64,000 nt of DNA from positions 248,001 to 312,000 of the forward strand of contig WPIO01000017.1 in NCBI GenBank assembly GCA_009760855.2, read 5' to 3'. The notes under the pieces were generated by a model. That model was not told the origin of the DNA. It ran no database searches and saw only the letters and a program-made list of their open reading frames with translations. The stretch is from Cristatella mucedo (lineage: Eukaryota > Bryozoa > Phylactolaemata > Cristatellidae). The position numbers were made by a program, and so were the translations under genes. Of this stretch, positions 59,218 to 63,863 are shown one piece after another. How positions within the stretch are numbered: the first letter of the stretch is position 1; every line of letters begins with the position of its first letter.

Positions 59218-61447
59218 CGCTCACCAAATTGCCTCTAAAGGGCATCCCAAATCTATATTTAAATCTACAGGACCCAAAGGCACCGTGGGGGAGGGTAACC
59301 AAGAGCAGAGAAATTCACTGTCCGAGCGTTCATCAGCAGCATTTGGTGTCCCTGGGCCGGTGCTCAAACCACCGAAGCAGGCTGCTCCGTAGCTGCCTGC
59401 TCCGAAGCAGGCAGCTCGGCAAGCTGCTTAGGCGCGGCAGCGTTGCTGTGCGCTCAAGTGGCTCGTTGTCGTGCTGTACTAGTGCAGAGGTATCGGCCGA
59501 TTTGATATGCCACTTAGCCCGGTACGATGATTAGCTAGCCCTGTTGGCCTCTGCTCCTCCTTCCCTAGTTGTTTTTGTTGTTGCTGGTGCGAGTGAGCTC
59601 TAGAGAGTGGCAGCTCTCGTCTTGTGTTTGCCTCTCCCCCCCCCCGTGTTCAGCAGTTGGTGACCTCTGTGTTGCTTTTTGTGAGCCTGCGCCCCGTGTT
59701 TGATGCCCAAAACTTCGACATATAAGTGCAAGTGTCTCGTAAACCTTCCCGTTGGAGTCTTGAATGTCAAATTCCGTGTCCACCAACAGGATCGTTGTTA
59801 GTGGACAGGATGATGTATCTCCGTCAGTAACTCCACAAAGTCATTGAGACCATGTGGGTGTTACGCAGGAGAGTTTTGTATAGCACACTCACAGCCTAAG
59901 CGGCTTTCGGTATGCATTCGGTAGCCAACAGAGGATCGTTGTTAGTGGACAGGATGTGTGCCTCGTTTAACCATTACCAGGTTTCAATCGATAGTTCGGG
60001 CACCTGCTGACGTCGCAGCTTGGTATAGGGCTGCATAGCAGTTCTGTGAGATGATTGCCTTCGGAAAAAGTGTCTGTGTCAGCCTAGGTTTGAGATTGGG
60101 GTTGGTTGGATATTGTTCCGGAGCTATTGAGCAATATTTACCAGCCGGTTGCTGCATGTGCACCCGTGTGACTTCCGTGAAGTCACCAGTCGTCCATCTT
60201 GAAGCCAGTGCCTTCCTTTTTAGCATGGTTCACTTCCACCGAACCGATGGGGCAACGAAATCATATGTGCCAAATCTTTATTAGCAAGACGTATTAAAAT
60301 AGCATAAACATAATCCACGCAAGTAAAGAGAAAGGCTGCTGGCAAGTTGTGTCAGTTATTGTTCGGCCATATTGCTATTTATTTGCTGGACCTATTTTAC
60401 CACCCCTGCAATATTTTGTTATAATTCCACCAGCATAGGGAAGGCTTTGCTGCAGCCTTTTTTAGGCACCGTGCAAAAAACTTGTGCATGCCAGTGCGTG
60501 CGTGTGTGTAAAGCATCTGTGATTGGTTCTGGAGTTGTTGTCATAGTTGCTGCTTTGTAGGACAACTGGGAAATGCAGACTTCATCCAGCCCGCTTTGAT
60601 TGGTCTACAGCCGAATCTGGACGATGTGAACTTTATGGACACTGTCGACCCATTGCACGGTTGGTTGGTTTTTTCAGACGCGTCTTATGCATTCGTATTA
60701 TTAAGTGGCCGGTATTGCGCATGGCTGTTCTGAAGTGTGATTACGATTTGATGCATTATGCCTTTTCTCATTCGTGCCTTATCGTGTTATGCTCAATAAA
60801 TGGCGTCGGCTTCTTTTAGATGACAGAGACTTCTTATCGAAAGGTAGACACACGTGTGCTCATTAGTTACTTCTCCTGCATGCCCTTTGACCTGCCTTGC
60901 TTGCCTGTCCTATTTATGTTGCTGGCACAGCGGCTCCTGTTTTCTATGACAATTTTGTTCAGTTTAAGCTTTCTTCCTCTTCAGTTGCATCGTCTCTGCT
61001 GTCCTTGTTCGTTCCACTGGTGTCAGGTTCATTCACTGTGAGCACTTGTGGTGAGCGACTGAGTGGTATTTCCACTGGTATCGGGTGCAGTTCGCCCAAG
61101 GAAGGCGCTCTTGTTAGGGCATGACTCAAGGAAGGGCGCGCACCTGTGTCTTCCCGAGCACAGCATAGCTACACATTTGCTTTGGCAGTCATAAGAAGTG
61201 CCTGTCATAGGTGGACGTTTCGCCTGTTGTGCAAGAAATTCTTTCTGCTGCTTCCGAGGCTGCTAGTTTAGAGCATGCGAGCCGCTACTTTTGCACTGAG
61301 ACTCTGTCGTGTTAACATGCGTAGTGAAAGTAGTTTCCCTGCCGAACAGGCACTGCTTGCACGAGGTCTTCCCCTTCGAAAAAGAAGTTTTTTTCATGGC
61401 AGACGGTCATGCGCAAGTGCAAGAGATCGAGTGCCGTGCTCACCCTA

Positions 61448-61532
<85 letters not shown>

Positions 61533-62386
61533 TCGTGTGTGAGAGAGAGCTTACATGCGTGCGCTATGCATGAGCGCTGGCATACAAGCAAGCGTGCGCA
61601 AGCAAGCGCAAGCCTATGAGGGTGTGCGAGTGCAATCCTAAGTGCAACGACATTATTTTTGGGGATTTTTTCCGGCTCTTCACCTAAGCGTACTGAGCAT
61701 CTATTGCTTGGCCGTTCTTTATCGGTTGCCTTGCCTTACTAAGCTGTGTTCTCTGCACGTTTCTGACGAGATCGGCTCGGCGTTCTGATGTTGCCCGCAC
61801 CTTCGGCTCCAAAACTTCAAGTGCTACACGACCAGTTGTGTCTGTGTTCAAACTTGCTAGCTTACCCTATTTCACACATCATTTGACAGAGTTCTTGATG
61901 GATACGCCGTTTCCCGATAACATATTCGGCGGTGCAGCCATGTCACCGTATGCTGCCGGCCAAGCTACAACTTTTAAGGCGAATCCGGAGCTGCAGTTTC
62001 CTAGCTGTGCAGTTTCCCTCGCTAGTACTGCTGCATATGCATCGGGTCTGTCATCCATGACCGTGGGCACTGCTGCTCATGGTGTGGCCACCGCTAGCGA
62101 GCTGGCAGCCACGAGCGTCCTTGACACCGACTGCCAGTACGTCTTCTACACATCGGACGATCTGCTGAGTGGCTACTTGCCCGGCTCATGCCTGAACTTG
62201 ACTACCAGCAGCAGCAGCGGTGGCCCTGGCCAAGCGCTGGCCACTGCAGCGGCCATCCACCCCAGCGGCGGCGCAGGCTGCGCCACCGCAGCAGCGTCAT
62301 CTGGTAGCGGCGAGGCCGGTATGCGCCGGTCACCTCGCAGCCCGGCAACTCGTAGCAAGGCAGACGACCCCAGTGCTCGACTCAAG
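37406..62386 (+). CDS. Mondo: Mondo-family bHLH-ZIP transcription factor (MondoA/ChREBP type), 5' seven exons
   Basis: Seven spliced exons give about 476 residues of N-terminal sequence: 37406-37767, 37904-38010, 46640-46710, 54839-54955, 56971-57145, 60561-60659 and 61890-62386. Phases agree at all six joins, and every intron here is GT-AG. The order of conserved regions is diagnostic: HSGHFM (45-50, MCR1), IIDNSLAKLFRAMTLAY (104-120, MCR2, export-signal type), SPKFKSFKGMKL ... LRLNNIIWREWHMQY (MCR3, the 14-3-3-binding region in relatives), RRPVICSF (MCR4), AVVLEGKYWKRR ... EYKKWRVFF (181-207, MCR5). Then come DFSDTLFSSL, NADFIQPAL and LQPNLDD of the activation region. Family members shuttle from cytosol to nucleus on hexose-phosphate signals, pair with Mlx and activate metabolic genes at ChoRE sites. 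The bHLH-zipper half is not in the window. No frame breaks were seen, so it looks functional. Confidence 0.93.
37904..38010 (+). CDS. Mondo: Mondo coding exon 2 (MCR3)
   Basis: The acceptor is TTGTTTTTCAG and the donor GCAGT|GTAAGT. It encodes the last base of Ser121 to the first base of Tyr157: GQITSPKFKSFKGMKLNLKD and KLRLNNIIWREWHMQ. This is the most conserved part of the family, including the helix used for 14-3-3 binding in MondoA/ChREBP. Intron 1 is only 136 bp. Confidence 0.95.
38157..38440 (-). mobile_element. LINE-B 3' end in Mondo intron 2
   Basis: Tail ACTAATGCAATGTAATTTAT, then GGAACTCCACAAAGC, ACGCATTCGGTAGCCAACAG, GAGAAAGTGGGAAGAATAGC and TGCCACAGTTGGCAGCAGGA. It is the same arrangement as 10322-10590. 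5'-truncated. Confidence 0.8.
38441..39044. other. Mondo intron 2 sequence, nothing recognised
   Basis: No exon-like segment with family resemblance and no repeat was recognised. Confidence 0.4.
39045..39130 (+). mobile_element. SINE-B tail remnant
   Basis: CGGTTCTTTATTGCCCTCAG, CAGTGGGAGTGAGAGCCGCT and AAAATGAGGCTGTTGAATC follow the order of the 51835-51920 copy. The tRNA-like head is not recognisable. Confidence 0.4.
39281..40515 (-). mobile_element. LINE-A, best preserved long copy, antisense in Mondo intron 2
   Basis: Minus-strand order: RT core end (the GVPQGS region near 40460, VNGRRSS), catalytic box FHFYVDDTQLYLCFDPS near 40350, a 265-codon uninterrupted frame (40361-39564) through FLKLNDDKTNVLVMGKPSVI, LDDYISSTVKSAYFQLHNIA, FVTFRLDFCNSLLAGLPACA, LSLTFRSLHSLAPAYHSDLL, SFGDRAFSLYAPKAWNSLPT. 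A small deletion at the end of the frame removes the last block, then follow the 3' untranslated region, the stem-loop and (TTA)n. It is 5'-truncated in the RT domain and cannot be autonomous. The YVDD box keeps both aspartates. Confidence 0.93.
40516..41097. other. Mondo intron 2 sequence with a GT-rich patch
   Basis: Imperfect GT/GTAT repeats at 40876-40926. Otherwise nothing recognised. Confidence 0.4.
41098..41366 (+). mobile_element. SINE-A, longer variant
   Basis: tRNA-like head TTTTAGCCCAGGGGTAAGGT (A box) and AATCGTAGATTTGAGTCCTC (B box), a G10 tract near 41192, an unassigned middle, and the LINE-A-like tail AAGTGCCTGAATGGAAATTA, GTTCTCTTGGGCCACAATGC, AAATGAATT. It is longer between head and tail than 42546-42690. 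Confidence 0.65.
41409..41500. repeat. hairpin-forming minisatellite (AAGTGGCA...TGCCACTT units)
   Basis: Three to four consecutive units of about 25-29 bp each start with AAGTGGCAA, and the first two end with the complementary GCCACTTC. The first unit folds into an 8-bp stem with loop ATA, the second into a 7-bp stem; the third and fourth are decayed. Confidence 0.75.
41765..42296 (+). mobile_element. LINE-A 3' portion
   Basis: ORF C-terminus (LTFRSLHSLAPAYLSDLLFH, HRTTRFSESNSLPIPRTN) with a frameshift, the 3' untranslated region, the stem-loop AAAGCACCTAGAAAGAGATTGAGTTCTCT with the right arm shortened, and (ATT)n. Confidence 0.88.
42546..42690 (-). mobile_element. SINE-A, best preserved copy
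   Basis: Read on the minus strand: A box TTTGGTCTAGCGGTTAAGGT (42684-42665), B box GAGGTCGTGGGCTCGAGCCC (about 42640-42620), then the LINE-A-like tail GAAGCACCTGAATAGAGATC, AAGTTCTCTTGGGGTGCTAT, ATAAATGAATTATATTATTA. About 145 bp long. The tail stem AGCACC/GGTGCT is fully paired. Confidence 0.85.
42691..43224. other. Mondo intron 2 sequence with short tandem TAACAATAA units
   Basis: CAATAACAATAACAATAAG and a repeated AAGTACCTTAATCAT near 42715-42770. Nothing else recognised. Confidence 0.4.
43225..44168 (+). mobile_element. LINE-A C-terminal half with an internal insertion
   Basis: Starts near LVMGKLSVIQ, continues through the LDDHISSTV segment, LLAGLLACNQALTVATKLCC, LSLTFRSLHSLDPAYLSEPL, and the FGDC-FSSYAPKAW block. 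It is broken at about 43852 by a 75-bp LINE-A-type tail and resumes at ISPDMTTFQK-like sequence to a diverged tail near 44165. Confidence 0.8.
43852..43926 (+). mobile_element. minimal LINE-A/SINE-A tail inserted inside a LINE-A copy
   Basis: ATGTTAAGTACTCAGAACGA, GATTGAGTTCTCTGAGTGCG, TTATATCAGATGTATTATTA. It carries only the terminal stem-loop and tail, and the surrounding LINE-A ORF resumes right after it. Confidence 0.65.
44169..44615. other. Mondo intron 2 sequence, nothing recognised
   Basis: No gene or repeat is recognised. Confidence 0.35.
44616..44684 (+). mobile_element. LINE-A 3' tail only
   Basis: GCCTAGAAAGAGATTAAGTT, CTCTGAGGGCGCTTTATCAA, GTGCAATATTATTATTATT. Confidence 0.8.
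44685..45389. other. Mondo intron 2 sequence, nothing recognised
   Basis: No gene or repeat is recognised. Confidence 0.35.
45390..46250 (-). mobile_element. LINE-A-related copy, old and diverged
   Basis: Minus-strand order from tail to RT: CTCTTTCTGGGCACTTCTTA, GTTAAGTCAGGGGTTGTGTG, AATGAAGTGATCTAAAGTGA, CGAGTTTTGCGCAACCTGCA, ACATGTGCTGCATGGGCTAA, GATTATGGAGCTAATGGGGT, AAATTTAGCCATACAGATAC. Each block has a counterpart in 39281-40270, but with heavy substitution. It lies just upstream of Mondo exon 3. Confidence 0.65.
46640..46710 (+). CDS. Mondo: Mondo coding exon 3 (MCR4)
   Basis: The acceptor is GTATTTTCAG and the donor CAGAG|GTAATG. The 71-base exon completes Tyr157 and encodes IKQRRPVICSFNAIIDDVHQ KPE. 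It matches by position the family segment between the 14-3-3 helix and the AVVLEG block. It would be missed by ORF length alone; it is recognised from phase and motif. Intron 2 is about 8.6 kb and full of LINE/SINE pieces. Confidence 0.93.
46930..47143 (+). mobile_element. LINE-A 3' end with a small tail expansion
   Basis: GAAGCATGATACCACTCACC, TTTCCTTTGCAGCAAATGTA, AGGCGCCTAGAAAGAGA, an extra AGAGATCTTAGAGAAAAAGA, then AGAGTTCTCTGAGGGTGCTT and (ATT)n. The hairpin loop carries an insertion of about 20 bp. It starts 220 bp after exon 3. Confidence 0.8.
47645..47758 (+). mobile_element. SINE-A inserted in a LINE-A RT sequence
   Basis: TTAGGTCCGATAGCTTTTAA (decayed A box), CAAGATCGCGGGCTCGAGCC (B box), then the tail GTAAGTACCAAGGTAGGGAT, TAAGTTCGTCTGGGTCAGTA. 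LINE-A reading resumes directly after it. Confidence 0.7.
48141..48340. repeat. 100-bp tandem duplication
   Basis: Two abutting 100-bp units (48141-48240 and 48241-48340) differ at about nine positions. Both start TTTGGCC and contain CACAGTTTCCATAGCCTGT and CTTTCACTTTAGTCAATAGA. The duplication lies in old LINE-A sequence. Confidence 0.9.
48520..48660 (+). repeat. interspersed repeat piece shared with 22713-22850
   Basis: See the copy at 22713. Here the order is GGCCGGAGTGGTTGCCATGC, TGGCTGAAGAGCTCC, AAAAAGTGGGTCTCTTCTCT, GGCAGAATTAGCCAGTGACT. Confidence 0.45.
48672..49075 (+). mobile_element. probable DNA-transposon 3' end with a short C-terminal frame
   Basis: A 71-codon frame (SEDLIKS ... 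RIRVLEIYDAPEEDAMIVFE, stop at 48887) ends in an acidic tail. It is followed by about 190 bp ending TAAATAAGTCCTAATTCGTC, TTTTGGAACAAAAATTG, AGGTCTTATTTTTGGAAAAT. From memory the last 80 bp resemble terminal inverted repeats of animal DNA transposons with AATAAGACC...GGTCTTATT-type ends. The other end is not in the window and the family is not determined. Confidence 0.4.
49090..49245 (+). mobile_element. LINE-A C-terminal fragment
   Basis: TFIVHAPNARNSLSTDVTTS (equivalent of the SSYAPKAWNSLPTCVRTS block), then MAFSEAKNHSLL-like text. No tail. Confidence 0.55.
49415..50480 (-). pseudogene. Tc1/mariner transposase pseudogene, antisense in Mondo intron 3
   Basis: The minus strand in several frames gives LELRGRGKIMTLCKDGH and QIAASL (first HTH), a degraded second HTH (SGQPRATTRWENTILKLEAA), LDEAGLHSRVAKNK, then the catalytic parts. 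These are VVWSDESKVTLL (first D), VMLLECFSRSGTGALHCIPP, VYLDLLQNVGLP, FEYDHDPKHTAAK (second D), SIEHAWDEVERRL (E) and a C-terminus with FISSMPG. All three catalytic residues can be located, but at least four stops or frameshifts separate them. Terminal repeats are not certain; CGAAAAAGTATTTGGACGGC near 49274 may be the left end. Confidence 0.8.
50763..51741 (+). mobile_element. Tc1-like element with both ends and TA target duplication
   Basis: The left end CACTGCCTACCAAAAGTTTC and the reverse complement of the right end CACCGCCCTCCAAAATTTTC match at most positions, each next to TA, giving a 979-bp element. Inside on the + strand is a decayed transposase: WLKKQGLDARVAKSKPLLTV, then QWNRVLWSGKSKFKRETYV (the SDES motif of the family reads SGKS, so the first catalytic D is lost). 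The downstream DDE half is deleted. A CCA repeat with a C20 run lies near its left end. Confidence 0.82.
50847..50890. repeat. (CCA)n followed by a C20 tract
   Basis: About eight CCA units run into an uninterrupted C run of roughly 20 bases. It lies inside the Tc1-like element. Confidence 0.95.
51779..51925 (+). mobile_element. SINE-B
   Basis: GGGTCTTAGCCG, a G10 tract, TAAGGTTGCTCTTCACGACC (A-box side), GGTTGCAGTTTTGATTCCTG (B box), GATCTTTATTGCCCCTGAAA, AGCCGTAAAGGCTCTTCTGC, ATAAATGAGACTGTTATAGC. Confidence 0.7.
52080..53180 (+). mobile_element. LINE-A from the YADD box to the 3' tail
   Basis: LANVIVRHNLSLQLYADDTQ (intact YADD), LAACIDEICPWMAATFLKLN, LLFQSDLSLDGHICSAVKSA, a segment with SLLAGLPACAIRRLQL, LQWLPVKLHIDFKVLSFTFR, LAPAYLPDLLLHQAKHSTTG, FGDPAFSSCAPNAGNFLPNG, FKEELYTHLFITAFSGSL, then the 3' untranslated region and a diverged stem-loop (AAAGTGCCTAGAAAAAGATT) with an ATT tail. 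About 5-6 frameshifts. Sense orientation in Mondo intron 3. Confidence 0.88.
53488..53592. repeat. short tandem duplication of about 56 bp
   Basis: TCAACCACTGGCCTGTATAA, TGACAAGCCTACTAGCTG is followed by TCAACCACTGACCTGTATAA, TTACAGGCCTACTAGCTG. Confidence 0.75.
53656..54110. repeat. AT-rich block bounded by AAACAGCTGTTTTT direct repeats
   Basis: The palindrome-containing motif occurs at 53656-53670 and 54087-54100, followed in both cases by CAAAAAT. The 430 bp between are AT-rich and unrecognised. It may be an unclassified element or chance. Confidence 0.45.
54111..54838. other. end of Mondo intron 3, nothing recognised
   Basis: No repeat or exon is recognised. TGCGCATGCGCC at 54770-54781 matches an NRF1-type site, 58 bp before exon 4. 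Confidence 0.4.
54839..54955 (+). CDS. Mondo: Mondo coding exon 4 (MCR5/GRACE)
   Basis: The acceptor is TTACACTGCAG and the donor CTCGAG|GTAAGT. Thirty-nine codons in phase 0 encode AVVLEGKYWKRRLEIVCSEY and KKWRVFFKEKMRSRARVLE. AVVLEGKYWKRR is the hallmark of the glucose-response element and includes a basic cluster that serves as a nuclear import signal in relatives. Intron 3 (about 8.1 kb) holds two Tc1-like relics. Confidence 0.95.
54956..56051. other. Mondo intron 4, first part, nothing recognised
   Basis: A B-box-like GGTAGATTTGAGCCTCGG at about 55967 hints at a decayed SINE upstream of the tail at 56052. Otherwise nothing. Confidence 0.35.
56052..56130 (+). mobile_element. LINE-A or SINE-A 3' tail
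   Basis: AATGTAAAGTGCCTAGAAAT, AGATTGAGTTCTCTGAGGGT, GCTATATTAAGTGTATTATT. The head is unclear. Confidence 0.7.
56131..56970. other. Mondo intron 4, second part, nothing recognised
   Basis: A 133-codon open frame (56413-56814) has no recognisable motif and no supporting splice context, so it is treated as chance. Confidence 0.35.
56971..57145 (+). CDS. Mondo: Mondo coding exon 5 (start of activation region)
   Basis: The acceptor is TTTGACGCACAG and the donor ATGG|GTATGT. Fifty-eight codons plus one base encode IPELLDRVAEHDAF, LVSNQLFVDPPPQL, MDFSDTLFSSLNQPFHFPNP and REM. The FSDTLFS and NQPFxFPNPRE text is shared with Mondo proteins from memory. Confidence 0.93.
57146..57654. other. start of Mondo intron 5, nothing recognised
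   Basis: No repeat or exon is recognised. Confidence 0.35.
57655..58372 (+). mobile_element. LINE-A 3' portion with an opposite-strand LINE-A tail inserted
   Basis: LDFWNSLVEGLPACVMRRSH, NSAANLVCLERPNCCTAPLL, VLSLTFRSLHPRVNAYISKL, then a break at 57963-58057 by a minus-strand tail. It resumes with the NPELTLDWCHTSSESMALKR equivalent of WNSLP...TTFKK and ends in a diverged stem-loop (AAAGTGCATAGAAAAAGATT) near 58370. Confidence 0.8.
57963..58057 (-). mobile_element. LINE-A 3' tail inserted in a LINE-A copy
   Basis: GATAATAATAATAATACATT, CGGAGAACTGAATCTCTTTC, TAAGCACTTTACATATGCTG, CAAAGGAAGCACGTTCGAAT. Only the 3' end is present, in opposite orientation to its host copy. Confidence 0.75.
58373..59000. 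other. Mondo intron 5 sequence, nothing recognised
   Basis: No repeat or exon is recognised. Confidence 0.35.
59001..59070. other. two adjacent perfect GC-rich hairpins
   Basis: GCTCGGTGCACG (59001-59012) pairs perfectly with CGTGCACCGAGC (59025-59036). Four bases later GCTCCGCCGC (59041-59050) pairs perfectly with GCGGCGGAGC (59061-59070). Loops are 12 and 10 bases. Whether it is transcribed as a structured RNA is unknown. Confidence 0.6.
59122..59214. repeat. (CT)n microsatellite
   Basis: About 46 uninterrupted CT units. Confidence 0.97.
59215..59787. other. Mondo intron 5 sequence with GAAGCAGGCTGCTCCG-type repeats
   Basis: Short partly repeated and self-complementary segments near 59370-59430 (GCAGGCTGCTCC, GCTGCCTGCTCC, GAAGCAGGCAGCTC). 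No gene is recognised. Confidence 0.4.
59788..59956 (-). mobile_element. LINE-B 3'-end insertion with a 25-bp target-site duplication
   Basis: A perfect 25-bp direct repeat (59788-59812 and 59932-59956, starting AGGATCGTTG and ending GGACAGGATG) flanks a 119-bp minus-strand LINE-B 3' end (59813-59931). That insert contains GTAACTCCACAAAGTC, GTGGGTGTTACGCAGGAGAG and GCATTCGGTAGCCAACAG. This is the expected product of target-primed reverse transcription with strong 5' truncation. The perfect duplication indicates a recent event. Confidence 0.92.
59957..60560. other. end of Mondo intron 5, nothing recognised
   Basis: No repeat or exon is recognised. Confidence 0.35.
60561..60659 (+). CDS. Mondo: Mondo coding exon 6 (NADFIQPxLxxLQPNLDD)
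   Basis: The acceptor is TGCTGCTTTGTAG and the donor GCACG|GTTGGT. It completes Gly278 and encodes QLGNADFIQPALIGLQPNLD DVNFMDTVDPLH before the first base of the next codon. NAD(F/M)IQP and LQPNLDD are strongly conserved in the family. Confidence 0.93.
60660..61450. other. Mondo intron 6, first part, nothing recognised
   Basis: No repeat or exon is recognised. Confidence 0.35.
61451..61529. repeat. (GT)n microsatellite in Mondo intron 6
   Basis: About 39 uninterrupted GT units. It can adopt Z-DNA and is likely polymorphic. Confidence 0.97.
61890..62386 (+). CDS. Mondo: Mondo coding exon 7 (low-complexity linker), 3' end uncertain
   Basis: The acceptor is CATCATTTGACAG. It completes a Glu codon and encodes FLMDTPFPDNIFGG followed by alanine/serine/glycine-rich linker and a basic RRSPRSPATRSK patch. 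The best 3' boundary is AAG|GCAAGT at 62386/62387, a textbook GC-AG donor in phase 0. A weaker GT donor exists after 62318 (GGCCG|GTATGC). Without splicing the frame would stop at 62488, which would remove the bHLH-zipper, so a splice is expected. Later exons are beyond the window or not recognised. Confidence 0.8.
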
Positions 62387-63172
62387 GCAAGTATGATGGC
62401 GCTAGTCGGTCAAACTTTTTGCAATGACTGTAGCCGAGAGTTACGCATCTTGTGTGCTGCGTGCTTGTGTGATGGCTTTCGGCAATAGGACTTCTGACTT
62501 GCACTTGAGGTTTATGGAAATTTTTCGTTGACGCGGTGTGTATATTTCGAACCAGCTCGCTTTTCGAATCGCCGAAGTGAGGGCTCAAAGGTCGGCGGGT
62601 GACCAGTTACGGTCATACCTAGGCTGCTCAAGTCCTGTGCACCACCTCATTGGGGTGGAGTTTGCCGCGTCGGCGAATTTCAATTGTTGAGTCGCCCCAA
62701 CTCCCTCCCTCCTCCCGTCCCTATTGGCAGCCACGAGCTTGCTCCAGGCCCAAGCTGTGGATCTCAGCTGGCAACGATCGCCTACCCAGAAGGCGATGGA
62801 TGGACTCTCAGCTGCTGCTCTCTAGTTGGTGCCGCTCTTTGGTGGGTGCCGCACTCTCGAAGGAACCGTGCCGAAAGCCAGCCCCTGGTGTCAAATTGGG
62901 CTGCTGCCTTCCGATAACGCCCAAGAAGTATCACTCATCTGTGGCCACGATTGCCTCGGTCGACGGCAGTGGGGTGATCTGAAGTGACCTACTCTGGAAT
63001 AAGCTTATTGAAGGCCCACTCATTTAGGGTTTCTAGAAATCTCAAGCTGACTGTGCTTATGACCCGGATTAAAATCACGTCTGCTACTGATATATAGAGA
63101 GAGGAAGCACGGTATGCACGTTTCGGCCGAATGAAGGAAAGTAAAAAGTAAAGTAAAGATTGGCTTATCCAG
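62387..63172. other. sequence after Mondo exon 7, no further exon recognised
   Basis: Open frames at 62650-62982 and 62684-62917 are short and do not resemble the family's proline-rich linker or bHLH-zipper. The next Mondo exons are expected beyond the window or are too diverged to see. Confidence 0.4.
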
Positions 63173-63312
63173 CAGCCTCGTTAGCTGCAGACGAGCCTTC
63201 GTGGCTGTTGCCCTGCTTGCAGCAGTGCAATAAATGATTGGCTGGTGAAGGACTCAAACCCGCGACCCGGGTCGCAAAGTCAGAGCCCCTTACGTATAGG
63301 CTAGGCCTCGCC
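63173..63312 (-). mobile_element. SINE-B
   Basis: On the minus strand: A-box side (GCCTAGCCTATACGTAAGGG), B box GACCCGGGTCGCGGGTTTGA then GTCC, then ATCATTTATTGCACTGCTGC, CAACAGCCACGAAGGCTCGT, CTGCAGCTAACGAGGCTGCT. More diverged than the 30441 copy. Confidence 0.65.
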
Positions 63313-63664
63313 TCGAATGGGCTAGAACTTGCCTCGAAATTTTTTCACGACCGTCCTATTTCATAATATGTTGGATATCTGGATCTGTCTTGAGCACCAG
63401 TCGGTGGAATGACTTGTTTTTCGGCCGCTCACATCAACGTTGGTGTGCTGCGATTCCTCTGCAAACCTTTTGCCTATCTGCCCAAAAGGTCTTTTTAAGC
63501 CCGTGCACACCCCTTTGACAAAGGTAGCAGACTTGTAGGTGCCGAAAGATCTTTGCTGGCTATGTTTGCCCAGCGAGATACCGCTGCTGCTGCAGCCGCC
63601 ATCCTCTGGCTACTTTCTCTGACCTGCTAGGGCTTTATAGTGTGCCTCGACCTCGACTTCGAAA

Positions 63665-63863
63665 TTGCTCGTCATTCATCTTAAGAACCCTCCATTCTCC
63701 TGCTCCGGCTTAGATTTGTGAAATACTTACTCCTCGGGAAACCCTTTGTACCACCTACTAAAATCTCACCTGTTCCTTACAGGATTGGCCCCTGTCACTG
63801 TGGATTATCCTTTATGTGCATATTTGTGCTGCATTGTGCATGGTATCACTAATCAGTTGATAT
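63665..63863 (+). mobile_element. LINE-A 3' fragment
   Basis: AACCCTCCATTCTCCTGCTC, CGGCTTAGATTTGTGAAATA (LAPAYLSDLL region), then a deletion to AAATCTCACCTGTTCCTTAC (KTHLF), CACTGTGGATTATCCTTTAT, GTGCTGCATTGTGCATGG. No tail. Confidence 0.6.

Noticed and set aside
62650-62982. Further Mondo exon downstream of exon 7
   Set aside because: Three frames were inspected; none shows the bHLH-zipper or a convincing linker, and splice sites are poor.
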